NCBI GenBank assembly: GCA_947247005.1
Contig: OX365956.1
Location: 12,296,089 to 12,360,088 of the forward strand
DNA: 64,000 bases
Direction of reading: 5' to 3'
DNA from: Spisula solida
Taxonomy: Eukaryota; Mollusca; Bivalvia; Venerida; Mactridae
Shown here in pieces: positions 24,101 through 39,100 of this stretch. The notes below the pieces were generated by a model. The model was given only the letters and a program-made list of their open reading frames with translations. It made no database searches and was not told the DNA's origin. Both the position numbers and the translations under genes were made by a program. Each line of letters begins with the position of its first letter. The first letter of the stretch is position 1.

Positions 24101-27100
24101 AAATCCTTTATCTTAACATACCAGCATTACAATATCAGCCCTAAATCCTTTATCTTAACATACCAGCATTACAATATCAGTCCTAAATCCTTTATCTCAA
24201 CGTACCAGCATTACAATATCAGCCCTAAATCCTTTATCTTAACGTACCAGCATTACAATATCAGTCCTAAATATCCTTTATCTTAATGTACCAGCATTAC
24301 AATATCAGTCCTAAATATCCTTTATCTTAATGTACCAGCATTACAATATCAGCCCTAAATCCTTCATCTCAACGTACCAGCATTACAATATCAGTCCTAA
24401 ATCCTTTATCTTAACGTACCAGCATTACAATATCAGCCCTAAATCCTTTATCTTAACGTACCAGCATTACAATATCAGTCCTAAATCCTTTATCTTAACG
24501 TACCAGCATTACAATATCAGCCCTAAATCCTTTATCTTAAGGAACCAGCATTACAGTATCAGCTCTTAATCCTTCATCTCAACATACCAGCATTAAAATA
24601 TCAGTCCTAAATCCTTCATCTCAACGTACCAGCATTACAATATCAGCCCTAAATCCTTTATCTTAACGTACCAGCATTACAATATCAGCTCTTAATCCTT
24701 TATCTTAACGTACCAGCATTACAATATCAGTCCTAAATCCTTTTTCTTAACGTACCAGCATTACAATATCAGCCCTAAATCCTTTATCTTAACGTACCAG
24801 CATTACAATATCAGCTCTTAATCCTTTATCTTAACGTACCAGCATTAAAATATCAGTCCTAAATCCTTCATCTCAACGTACAAGCATTACAATATCAGCC
24901 CTAAATCTTTATCTTAACATACCAGCATTACAACATCAGCCCTAAATCCTTTTTCTTAACGTACCAGCATTACAATATCAGCCCTAAATCCTTTATCTTA
25001 ACGTACCAGCATTACAATATCAGCTCTTAATCCTTTATCTTAACGTACCAGCATTACAATATCAGCCCTAAATCCTTTTTCTTAACGTACCAGCATTACA
25101 ATATCAGTCCTAAATCCTTTATCTTAACGTACCAGCATTACAATATCAGCCCTAAATCCTTTATCTTAACGTACCAGCATTACAATATCAGCTCTTAATC
25201 CTTTATCTTAACGTACCAGCATTACAATATCAGTCCTAAATCCTTTATCTTAACGTACCAGCATTACAATATCAGTCCTAAATCCTTCATCTCAACGTAC
25301 CAGCATTACAATATCAGTCCTAAATCCTTTATCTTAACATACCAGCATTAAAATTTCAGCCGTAAATCCTTTATCTTAACGTACCAGCATTACAATATCA
25401 GTCCTAAATCCTTTATCTTAAGGAACCAGCATTACAATATCAGCCCTAAATCCTTTATCTTAACGTACCAGCATTACAATATCAGTCCTAAATCCTTCAT
25501 CTCAACGTACCAGCATTACAATATCAGTCCTAAATCCTTTATCTTAACATACCAGCATTAAAATTTCAGCCGTAAATCCTTTATCTTAACGTACCAGCAT
25601 TACAATATCAGCCCTAAATCCTTCATCTCAACGTACCAGCATTAAAATATCAGTCCTAAATCCTTCATCTCAACGTACCAGCATTACAATATCAGCCCTA
25701 AATCTTTATCTTAACATACCAGCATTACAACATCAGCCCTAAATCCTTTTTCTTAACGTACCAGCATTACAATATCAGCCCTAAATCCTTTATCTTAACG
25801 TACCAGCATTACAATATTAGCCCTAAATCCTTTATCTTAACATACCAGCATTACAATATCAGTCCTAAATCCTTTATCTTAAGGAACCAGCATTACAATA
25901 TCAGCTCTTAATCCTTTATCTTAAAGTACCAGCATTACAATATCAGTCCTAAATCCTTTATCTTAAGGAACCAGCATTACAATATCAGCCCTAAATCCTT
26001 TATCTTAACATACCAGCATTACAACATCAGCCCTAAATCCTTTATCTTTAAGTTAATGAACCAGCATTACAACATCAGCTCTAAATCCTTTATCTTAAGG
26101 TAACATAGCCCAAGTTAAGCACACACAAACAAGACACCATAATTTCAACAAAATTTGATCAATTTATGTAGAGAACCTTCAGCTGATGCTCCATGTAAAT
26201 GATCATAAATTGTTCATGCCTGGCAGTAATAGATGAGTTTTCCCTATAACCTAGTTACACAATGAACAGTTATATAACCATCACAATTAAATTGTATTAC
26301 AGCACACTGGGGATCAACAGAGGGCCTCGCTGGGGAGGTTGTTATGCAACAGTCAGGATCATATGTCTGGATTATACAACATTTGAGAAGAAAGTACCTT
26401 TCAAATTGTGGACGTTTCCCTGTACAAGTTTCCCTGATAAACTCAGATAATTGTTTCTGTGTACGACCACTATATCTGTAAGTATAGCAACATATAATCT
26501 GGTAAAATATAACTATATATAATATTATGTAAAACTCTAAGATATGAACAATAGTACTGTTTAATCAAAGCACTAACAAAAATATAGAATTTCGCACAAA
26601 TTTAAATTCTATATAATTCTTAAACAACAGCAAAATGGTGACGGATATTGTTTGTAGGAGTTCAGTAATTGAAGCATTATTAGTATTGCAGCTCCATTTA
26701 CCACACTTCATAACTGTTAACAAATTATAAAGAATTTAATATTGATCATAAGTTTAAAACTTCCGTAAGTGCTTTGATAAAACAGTCCTATAATGTACAA
26801 ATGATGATTTTCACATAACACATCATCTCCTTATGGTCAACACTTCTGTCAAGTTATTTCACAATCCATCCAAAAATGACAGACAGTATGATCGGACACA
26901 ATGGTTGAACAAAACACACAAACAGACATTCTTTAAATGGCTAGACATTTTGAATGGATTATGTGCAGGTAAAACGATGAGCACCAACTAGATGCCTAGT
27001 GGTATCAGTTCTTCATTAATTGTGTACAAAATTTATAACAGAATCTTAGTTTTATCTGAGAAAGGACAGCTTATATCAAACAAGGACAAATTTAATGGAA

Positions 27101-30100
27101 GGTGGGTAACATAAACAGGGTCCCCACAAATATTCTAAGACAAAATTCCCTGACCACGCAGCAGTTTTCCCTGACTTTTAAGAGAAATCGACCATTTTTG
27201 TTGGAGCAAAATGGGGAAATACAAATAGAGAAAAGGTGGCTATATTTGCTATAAATGGAACCAAAAAGTTTAAGGTAGCAGTTTTAGGGCTGTTGATTTA
27301 CTTAAAGTTATTATAATTTAAAATTATACCTAGTGAGCATAACGAGCGAGGAATTGATTCAGTCTTTGGCATTTTCTTCATAGGAAATGACAGTTATCAA
27401 CAGTTTTAATGAAGAATTCCCTGACTTTTGATCAATTTCCAGATCTCACTGACTAATTCCAAAATTCCTCGACTTTACCCTGACCTTGAAAAAATTATGT
27501 TTTCCCTGATTTTTCCCTGACCGTGGGAACCCTGATAAAGCAAGACATAAAACTAACCTAAATGATGAGCCTCGGCTTACAACTCGTGTCTTGTTACGCG
27601 CAAGTTTCTTCACACGCTGACAACGAAAGAAGCCGTGATGTTCAATACATTTCTTCCAGAAGATTTTACACTCATCCCGCGAATCAAAGAAGAACTCGAC
27701 AAGATCTTTGTAATAACCCTGAAATAACAAAACATTTAAAATTGTAGTGAAACATTAACCCCAAGTGTGAAACATGTAAGTCCTGTATGAAATAAGTAAG
27801 TAAGTATCAAACATGTATCGTTAGACACTGCCCTACGAATTGTCACCATATTTACTCTAGCCTCACAAGATTTTGATGATGTGTGCACATATCTTGGAGA
27901 ATTATTTACTATGTAGTAAATTTTATGCAGGAATAATTTCTTTCAGAAAATACAAGGTCTAAACATGTAATTTTCAATTACCTCAAACAAAATTCTTGAA
28001 ACCGTACCATTTTCTCTATTCCCAAAAAGAAATGTTTTTGAAATACCCTGAGAAACACTATGCATGGCTTAATCAAGTATCTTGTCACTCCATCTGCATT
28101 GTGAACTGTTCAAAATGTAGAACTAGAACAATTTCTCAGCTGTTCAAGAAATACATTTTTAGAACACTTCTTGAATTGCGAAGGACTTGGAACAGTTCTT
28201 GAACTGTATTGGTCTAGAGTTCTATAAAAAAGTCTCATTTAACATTTCTTAGAGTGTTCTTGGATTGTTCTTGCACTTTTTCTTGATTCAAGAACAGTTC
28301 AGGAATATTTCTTAAAATGTTCTTATTTTTTTCGCAAAGAAGTAACACATTGTAACAAAGTTTAAAAATGATCAGACAAGGTTATTTCTCAATTGTTTGA
28401 TAATTCAAATTGGCAGTCTTAGCCTTGTAATGGAAAACCACTCCCAAGCATAAATAGTGTGCAGTCAATGAGCTGACCATAGGCTGCTTTAAGTATCTTA
28501 TTAATTTGGGCTATTTTCAAAAAAATGGCTAGAAATGTTGAAAAGGTCTCAAAATTTAAACCTTCATAAAATACAAAAAAGCTGGCCTGAATTTTAAGAC
28601 CAACCATTGAAGTTAACAAAATTGGTAGGGTATAAAGCTAATAACAAATACTATTTTTTTTATCAAGTTTTAATTCAAGTGAACGGGCAAAAAATACAAA
28701 AATAAATTAACACATTCAAAGTCTATTATTTTCTTAGTTAAATGATTCTTTACACTTTTAAAGTTTATATTTACTTATTGTTATATCATTATACAGAATT
28801 AAACTGTTGAATCTCTCCGACATTAACAAATAACACGCAAATTCATATTTTTTTGCTTTTTTTCCAGATAAAATTAATATCCATACAATAAAAGTTTTAT
28901 TTTCAGATTAAATGCTCAAACTATTTTTGTAAAACAGGGTTGTGCATGAAATTTTAACACTAACTAGTAAAACTGAACAAAAATCATAAAAGGCATTATG
29001 ATTTTAGCGCAAAAATATCAACATTAAAACAATACAATTTTTATCAAAATTTGTTACACTCCTGACATATGTAGCTGTCACTTATAAACTAGCTTTCACT
29101 TACAAGTTACAATCTCCTGAACTATCAATAAAAAGCAACTGATACACAGTGTAAAATTTTAAAACAAATATGGCAATAACATAGATCCAATTTGGATATT
29201 TTTTTAGAAATTAATTGGAAACCATACGGGCGTCTACATGCAATATTGGCTCAAAACCTGAAGCAAACATCAATACATGTAAAATGTCTCAATTAACAAT
29301 TGGACACTAAAACAGTTAAACATTAACACATTTTAAATTGATCCTACTGGAATCATGAACCTTAAAGAGCTGTTTAACACGTTTGTCAAAAGTGTTACAC
29401 TCCTGACCAAACAATATAACTTAAGTTTTAAGCTGGTTTTCAGAAATTTCAAGTTCCTTTTCATTAAACATCAGTTTCAATCCCTGACCAGGCATTTATG
29501 TGGGCATTGATAATTTAATAATGGAGACTGCCATGATATGTCATCAGTCTTGGGTTAGGTGTACATCCCCGGGTGTAAATACATTATGAGGCTCACAAGG
29601 AAGACTGGGTATATACCCAACTGTGTTGCCTATTTAAATGAAGTCTTTATTATTAATATCATTATTATTATAACCTCAGCTCTACATCTCCATCGACCTT
29701 CAAAACATGTAAACAGGTTTATTAAGAAATACAGATAAAACTACATGCATGCATATATCATTGGTCAAATATTGCTGAATAGCTACAATGTTGGAAGTAT
29801 CAAATAATTCTAAATCTACTGTATTTTTTATTTACCTTTGCTACACTTAACTGATTTAGAAACGATTTTAGGTGCTGGTATTGTGTGTATAAATTATAAT
29901 TTGAAATTTGTAGGGTTTAAATTAATCAGTGGGACTAAAGTCGTATGCCTGGTATGCTTTTCCGCGAAAAGATATATATCTATTTAACCTATTACTTCAT
30001 ATTGGCATCATTTTCATAATTTACAAATGCTGCTAGAACAAATCCACTGGGCGTGATGATTTAACCTTCACATTGTTGGACAACGATACCCCGACCAAAA

Positions 30101-33100
30101 ACAACGTCAATTAAGTTTAGAAGTGCGTTGTATACGGTGCCACGCTTTTATGTTACAGAACATCCTGACGCTATTGACATGCTTTTTAAAGCAGATATTA
30201 TGTGACGTTTAGCCATGACAAAGTAGTTTAATTGTCGTCTGGCAATGATATTCAGGCTTGCACAGTATTTTCAAGAAGCTGTTACCTCTACGATTGACAG
30301 CGTCCAGTAAGCTGACAATAGAAGCACGTAAACATGATAGCACCATGTGAATATTTTTTTGAAGACATCACTTCCGGTCAACAAATTTTGGTGCTATACG
30401 TACAGTTTAATAGCAATAATGCGTACAATTTAGTTATTTTGCATAACATTGTGTTTAATGTTTACTTGACCCAAATTGGAAATCACTTATTTCTTATTAA
30501 TATTTACCCTTACATATTCAATTAACAATGTCCGGTTACGGGTTTAAGATGCCATATATCTTGGAAAGGTATGATCATAGCCATAGGACACAATACCGCG
30601 TATCCATGATCGTTAAAAATTACTGACAGCTCATGTTGCGACTGTGGAGGGCATTGAATTTGTTCTCATGAAGCTGAATTTAAAGGCCGACGCAGATGGT
30701 CATCAAGATGTGCATCATCAAGCAGAAACTTCAGAGCGTTGAGTGTTACATGTTTACCTTATAAATAGATGTGTGGAACAACATTGTACGACCCCATATT
30801 TTCTGTAAATGTGGCAGAGACGCCTGATGTGCATAGCCTGATTACATTATTACTTTTGCGAATTTGATATTGTCAATAAATAATTTTCGTGTTTTGGTTT
30901 TGAGACTATCTAAACCTTGATTACAATCATTATAATAATTATCGTTTTTGCACATATTTGACCTAATGTTTTGATTTTATCACATGCAAATTTTCCATAA
31001 AATTGTAGCACCTTAACTAATATCAAACACCCACTGTTGCGTTTTAAAATCAGTTAAGTGTAAGTGTAGAAGCTTCTTCTTTCATTTGTTTTGTCAAGGG
31101 CAGGATCTGACAGTCTGTCCTATTGTATCTATTCCTTCTAACATAAGTTTTTATTTTTTCTCTCTTATTTTCTCCTTTTCAAGCTTAGCACTGACATTTA
31201 ATTAAATGTTCACAGTATTTTCTAGCTCGTTCTGGCGATGTGCTAGCAGTTACAATTATCTTATCTATATTGGCCCTTTTCATATGTCTCAATGACCTTT
31301 AAATTGCCGGTAGGCTCACAACTAGCATGTCCATGCTTGTTTTGGTATTAGTTCTGTGTAAGATGAATGAATAATACTTCTTACCATTTTTGGTCAGGAG
31401 TGTAACACGTATTTGTACATGTAAACAGTTCTGGTAGAAGCACAACTTGGTATCTTTTATATAAATTTCAATTTTAAAATGGCTATCACATAGTATAGCA
31501 TAGCAAAAAAGTACTTGTTGGTCATTGGCAAGCAGTTCGAAAAAAAAATTGCATTTTTTATTTAAATGTCTAAATTTTAAATATGAAATGGACAAAATTT
31601 AAAGACTTCTGTCCAATTTAACTTACCTTATTTGCACCAGATCAAACAATTATCATTTACACTTTGTTATAACTTTACAATACAGCTCAAAACATCTGTA
31701 AAGCATTTCAGAAGGCTATACAAAGAATATGCATAAAATCAAGAAACTATGTTTCACTCCTGACAATCACATGATGTCCATGTGCTCAATACACAAACAT
31801 CACCTTTACTCGTAATTGTTTTTTGTGATCACTCTCAGACTCTGACTTCCTGGAAAAGCATATAAAATGTACATGTGTACAGTTTTTGGCATTACTATTA
31901 CTCCCTATATACCAAATGTTTCACTCCTGACGGATTCAAGCCAGCTGCTTTCTATGAAGCAAACCAATAGTTATATTAATAACATAAGAAACATATTTTA
32001 CCTATTTTATTATGACATATTTCTTTTCACTCTGAACAACAAAGAATGTTAATCATTTAAATGTTATTGAAGCTGTATCTCAATACACATTTTTTTCATA
32101 ATTTTTTTAGTGATTTTTTTCTAAGCACCCACTTAAGTAATCGCTTATTTTTTACGTCTTGACATGACAATAATACTTAAAATTATACACCATCTTAAAG
32201 GCGATATATTTAATTTATTCTTAAAAACAATTGTAACTTTGAAACTCATCAATATATTTCACAGGAATGTCCTGAAATATGTGATTGTTGAAAACTGTCA
32301 CGTTTTTTTGTTTCCCTCCTGACATTTTTGACATGTTTTTTTATCATAACTTTTTTTTCTGTTATGCTATTTCTTTCAAACTTCACATACTATTTTATGA
32401 CATCAAATGATATGTTTAAGGGTAAAAGATATAAGAATAATTAGTTTAGAATATATTTTATTGAGGAAAAACCTTAACTAGCCATTTTTTTGAAAACAGC
32501 CCATTTACTTTATACTTGTTGTTATATTCAGCACTGAGAATGCTTGATGCTCTTTAAAGTGTGATATTTCTCTTTCTAATTTATATTTGGTCATGCTCAT
32601 AAATAGGGATGTTTCTTTTTCATAAATTTTGTGTTTCATAATTTTTATTATTCATACAATAACTGATGCATTACCCCTTGTAATAAGCAGATCTACACTA
32701 TCAATATGCATTCGATCATTGTGGCCTGATCCCTTGTAATAAGCAGATCTTCATGTCTTCACGCTGGTAGCAGCCAATTCTAATAAATAAATCAACTTAC
32801 ATAGTTCTCTGGATGAAGTTTGATGAGAAGACGTTTGCGCTTGAAGCTGAGCTTCCGTATCTTGGCCCAGGAGAATGTGTTGATTTTGGTGAGGGTTTGG
32901 AACACTAGAATTCCACAATGTGATACAGCAAGATTCAATGAAACATTCTCATGATCCTGAAAAACACAATCAATACTGAATCAATGCTTACATCTATACC
33001 AAATTGTCAACGTCACAATAACCTTAACCTTTCACTTAAGGCGGGTTCACACTATGATGTCAACATCACAATAACCTTAACCTTTCACTTAAGGTGGTTC

Positions 33101-36100
33101 ACACTATGATGTCAATGTCACAATAACCTTAACATTTTACTTAAGGCGGGTTCACACTATGATGTCAACATCACAATAACCTTAACCTTTCACTTAAGGT
33201 GGTTCACACTATGATGTCAATGTCACAATAACCTTAACATTTAACTTAAGCAGGGTTCACACTATGATTTCAACGTCACAGTACCTTAACATTTTACTTA
33301 AGGTGGGTTCACGCTATGATGTCAACATCACAATATACTTAACATTTCACTTAAGGTTGGTTCACGCTATGATGTCAACGTCACAATAACCTTAACATTT
33401 TACTTAAGGTGGGTTCACACTATGATGTCAACGTCACAGTACCTTAACATTTTACTTAAGTTGGGTTCATGCTATGATGTCAACGTCACAATAACCTTAA
33501 CATTTTACTTAAGGTGGGTTCACGCTATGATGTCAACGTCACAATATACTTAACATTTCACTTAAGGTGGGTTCACGCTATGATGTCAACGTCACAATAA
33601 CCTTAACATTTCACTTAAGGTGGGTTCACACTATGATGTCAACGTCACAATAACCTTAACATTTCACTTAAGGTGGGTTCATACTATGATGTCAACGTCA
33701 CAATAACCTTAACATTTCACTTAAGGTGGGTTCACACTATGAATGTTGTTACCCACATTGGCAATCAGCACTGCCATTTCGTAAGTCTTAATAAAAGCTC
33801 AGCGAGCTGGAGATGTCATTTTTGACACTTCAGCCATTTTCAAATTATTTTAAATGTATGACGTCGCTAATGACATCATGATCGTAACCATCACATCGCA
33901 TGGAGACATTCACTTTAAATATTCACTTCACATATGAGGGGTGATCAACAAATATGCGGAAAAGTGTTGTATTCTCTTTATTTGTCATTATAAGTCGATG
34001 AATCGTTCTAAATATAAAGATAAATTTATTTCAATTGATTCACTGCTGATCATCAATATTAACCAAAGTCAGAAAGAACCTGGTTTTCTATGGCAACGTC
34101 ACTCGACGTGATGCGGCCCAAATTTTCAAATTTTCCAACATTGCACGCAGCAAGGGATGACATACCATTTGTGGGTTTGTAATGTTATGACTTTTTTTAA
34201 GGGTGAGTTATGAATATACAGTTATATAACATTACATTCATTCATGAAAAATTCCTTTTTCAAGCTATTTGCTTCAAAGTCGTTGTCAGAAAATGATACA
34301 AAATCGACGACAAAAGTCGTGTTGTGAATGAAATGTCACAAAATACCAATGGTATTATTGCAAAATGCAACAAATATGTAATAACATGCAAAACAGGCAT
34401 CTGTTTTGCATATTCTCTCATACGTAGCCATGTGAAGTAATGCTGACATCCGACTGGGCATATAAGACGTCAAAAATGACGAATTACGTCATCAATATTA
34501 ATGTAATCCAGCAACTAATTCTAATAATATACATGGGTTTTTTTAATTTTTGTTTAGCAGATCTATGAAGTGTATCTTGTTGAATGGCTATTTTTGAGAA
34601 TCATTCAATGCGTTATAAACTATGAATTATACCGTAAATGAGTATGTATACTGTTATAGTTAATGACACCGTGATGACGTTGGGTCGGTGTAGCCATAGT
34701 GACATTACAGTTTCAATGTTTTTCAACCAAATTGTTCCTTGATTTCAATGTATTTATAGTTATGTATTTGTAATACGCCAATCCATTATCTCCGCTCATT
34801 TGTTGATCACCCCTCGTGTATATATATGAAGAACAATTTTACATTGGTTTATATTTCAAATTAGACCAAAAGCAGCCCTCTAGGACAGAGTTGTTAGATT
34901 TTGACAACCGGACATATATGAAGAGTCACTCTGTACTCAAAACAGAGGAATTTAGCTTGCACCGAACCACTAAACAAGAGTAATCAATAACTTCATGTAT
35001 CAGCAATGAAGCATTTCTGACCCCAATCAACTTGTGAGACTGGGTCGGGAGTCTTTCACTGAATTCTATAAATAACGAACTTTTCCAGCGAGACATCACA
35101 AGCAATTAAATTAACTGTCAATTCAGTCTGTGTTGCTACAGTCTCATCAAACACTAACAAAACCTAACTGTCTCTCTATATTACACTTAACACATGCATA
35201 CAGACATACAGTCAGTTACCCATCTTTATAAGTACAACTATTGTAGGGATACATGAACTGTTGATGTTTTATAGTCACTAACAATATGGAAGCCATTTAA
35301 TATTGCAGCTACTTCAAGTAATACACCTAATCGAGTTTGCTATTTTTGTATGCTAACAAAAAATAACATAACAAGACTGAGTTAAGTAAAGGCTTATGCC
35401 CCCGGTGGAAGCCTTGTCCATATAAGAAGGCTCTTTTGGCCCTAGGTTGCTCATCTGTCATAATAGATCATGCAGGCCCCTATGTTGACCTAAAAAATCC
35501 ATTTACAACTTCTAAGAATCAAGTAAATGCATAAAGATTAGGCCAAAAGTGCGATCTATTGGATACAAAAGGTTATTATATAATTTGACCTTGTGACCTA
35601 GCTTTTGACCCCTGATGACCCCATATTGAACATGAACTAGATTTTGTTGAGATGATCATTGTGACCAAGTATAAAGATTAGACCACAATTGTGACCTCAA
35701 GCGCAAGAGTTTTCTATGATTTGACCTAGTGACCAAGTTTTGACCCAAGATCTTAACCTAGATTGTGACCAAGTATTATAAAGATTAGGTCAAAATTGTG
35801 ACTTCTACATACATGCCAGATCTCCTGCATCATGCGATGCGAGAGTCTCCTGCATTTATGACTCTACTCCTGCATGATCAGAGACCAATTTATCAAATCT
35901 CACGCATTTCATGGACAAACTGGAATCTGACATTTTTTGTTCACATTATGAAAATGATGACAAATATTAGTTTAAATTGCTACATGAAGCATGCATGGTA
36001 TTGTCATCAAATTAAGATAAGTGAAAACAGCATATAAACTTCAATACTTTAAGTCTAAAGTTTCAGCAAGGAAAATCTCCTGCATGTTAATGAAATCTCC

Positions 36101-39100
36101 TGCATTTCCATCACCAAACTCACGCAAAGGGGTCTACAAAACATTGCATGTATGCTTCTAGTGCCTACGCAAGCAATTATGGATGGACAGATGATGGACA
36201 GAGTGATTTACCTGGTCTGGCTCCAGGCATTAAATAGACTACAGTAAGTTACCTTGGCTGGCACCATTCTGATCCCATACAGTTCCACTTTCCGTGCAGT
36301 GTCCAACAGATTAACGTCAGCTTCAGCTGGGGTTTCACCACTGTAAGAGATAATATATAGTGGTCAGACTGTAATGTAATGATCAAGGGATAGCTAGTTA
36401 TATAATATTAATTTCAGTGTACCTTCCTATTGACTTTGCATAAATATAAGTTACACTATAACTGACAGCTTGTCAGTATCATGAGGAAGTATAATATTAA
36501 TATCTGTCATACCATGTTAGTGGGGAGTTCAGTTCAGTTAGAGTTAGAGTCGAGGAGAGTCAGGAGAGTTGAGTTAGAGACCAGTAGATGTGGGCCGTCA
36601 ACAAGCGAGTAGCTTGGGCCATAAGCCTGGACATTATGTTTATGAGTATGAAAAGTTGACTTATACTGTTGAACCTGAGAAGTACTATACTATGTTTATG
36701 AACTGTGTAACTATATGAATAAAAGCCACTATACGAACACGAGCGTTACGTTCTTTACCAACTCATAAGGACTACGTAACAAGACATTACATTGTGCACA
36801 GCTCTACATTAATCATCAGGGTACATAGTGGGGGAAGACTCATTCTTGTAACTTTAAAGTTGTTAAATGGTGTAATCTGGTGTATTTAGCATTTAGCCAT
36901 TGTAAACATTATGAACAATAACAGTCTCAGACAACCATATCCCCCGCCAAAGGGAATATAATTGTGCAAAAAGGATTGAATACCAACAATATTTTTACAA
37001 GTTTGGTTTAAATCCATTAGAAAAGTATTAATAGCACACAAGTATTTTTTCTATACAGTCTAACTTGTATTAAGCAACCACCCTGGGGAAGGTCTGACTA
37101 TGGTCCCTTAATGGAATGGTTGTTTAACACAAATGTAAGAAACATTGAGTGTAATTAACAAATTTCGGATTTTAGGCTGTCCGATTACTATTTATGATGA
37201 TTCTTACTTGTATGCATCGTCTTCATAAGCATTTCAATTTATCATTTTAATAAACTTACTGATATATTACACAATGCAATTAACATAAGTCAATTTTGCT
37301 TGCACTCGAAGAAAAACCCGAAATAGATCGGGTTTTTGCCCAATCTAAATGGATGGTGCCAACCAAGCTGATTGCAGCAAAAACAAGACTGCGTTCAATA
37401 AACGCTTATGCCCCCATAGAAGCCTTGCCCATAAAAAGCTAAGTCAATTAGGGGCCATAGTTCTATAATAATGTTGGATAGTGTTACATGGCTTTGATAA
37501 TGTAAGGGGCTTATGATGGTAAACAAGTATGCCAAGTTTTAAGGCAACGCCATGATGAACATAACGAAACTGTCAATTTGGTTTAACCAAGAATTAGACA
37601 CTTAAGTCTAAGTCCAAATTAGGTCAAGGTGAAGGTCGAAATGGTGTCAAATGAAACAGGTGTGTGGAGAGTGTTCATATACAACATCCATGCAAGTATG
37701 GAAGCTATGTAGCAAGCCATAAAAATGCTAGAAGAAACGGTCAATTTGGGTTAACCAGGAATTTGACCATTGAATAAGTCTAAGTCAAAATTTAGGTCAA
37801 GGTGAAGGTCAAAATGAGGTCAGGTGATACAGGCGTGTGGAGAGTGTTCATATACAACATCCATGCAAGTACGAAAGCTTTGTAGCAAGCCATATTAATG
37901 CTAGAAGAAACGGTCAATTTGGGTTAACCAAGAATTTGGCCCTTCAAGAAGTCTAAGTCCAAAATTAAGTCAAGGTGAAGGTCAAAATTAGGTCAGGTGA
38001 TACAGGCGTGTGGAGAGTGTTCATATACAACATCCATGCAAGTATGGAAGCTTTGTAGCAAGCCATAATAATGCTAGAAGAAACTGTCAATTTGGGTTAA
38101 CCAGGACAGACGAACGGACGGACAGGTGAATCACTATATGCCTCCCCATCTATCGATAGGGGGGCATAAAAAACAACAATCCTAATAATGTTCGTAATCG
38201 GATTAAAATCATCTGAATGACAAGCTCTATGGACACAATGGTGATTATTAATGCTGTTAATTGGGGCCCAGTTAACAAAAGACAAACTCTGAAGTGTGAA
38301 CAAACAATGATTTATGACGAGGTATCACATAATTAACAACCAGTCACTACAAACGACCCGAGATTTTAAATTTTTTGGTCGCTTAATGCAATTTTACCAA
38401 TCAATTATAGTGCTTAAACAATTGTTGCTGGTCGCGTAAGACAAAAGTCGCTTAATACAATAGTCAAATAGAGCAAATATGGTCGGGAGGAATTGAAACA
38501 GGACATTTAAGACAAAGGTTGCTTATAAATACGCGTGGTTGCTAGTACAAGTTAGACTGCATATAATACACACAAAATAAACTAGAATTATCACTGTCGT
38601 GAACAGGGCCCGTGGTAGCATGTCGTAAGAGGGGGAGGGGAGGAGTGTAGAAGTATACTGTAAAATCATTTAATTTCGTTGGGACGAAATTTCGTGGTTT
38701 TGGTGAAAAAGACCATTTCGTGGGGACGTAAATTCGTGGATTTCGTATTTCAGTAAAAAAAATCGGGTGAAAATCTGCACTAATTATCAGAATTCCATTA
38801 TTTTGAAACATCAATCAATGCTAATAAGTAATATAACGCACGTAAATTTGATAATATTGTTAATATAAGTCTCTTTATGAACTGACAAGCAAATATGGAT
38901 TAATGCATAAACCCTCCAATTATACATAATACAGTAGTGATAATTATACTAATATGACAAACTGTTTATTTCAATGTGTGATGACAAAATATGTACGATG
39001 TGACGATTACCTAACAATCCATTTTATAATCCAAAAGTGTCATCTTTTCTACTCTACAGTTTACATGTTCGCGCATGTAATTTATAATTTGTGTTAAACA

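Noticed and set aside
38097..38303. Possible second small gene in intron 5
   Set aside because: Falls inside the end of a dispersed repeat within a TIR element; no splice sites or homology.
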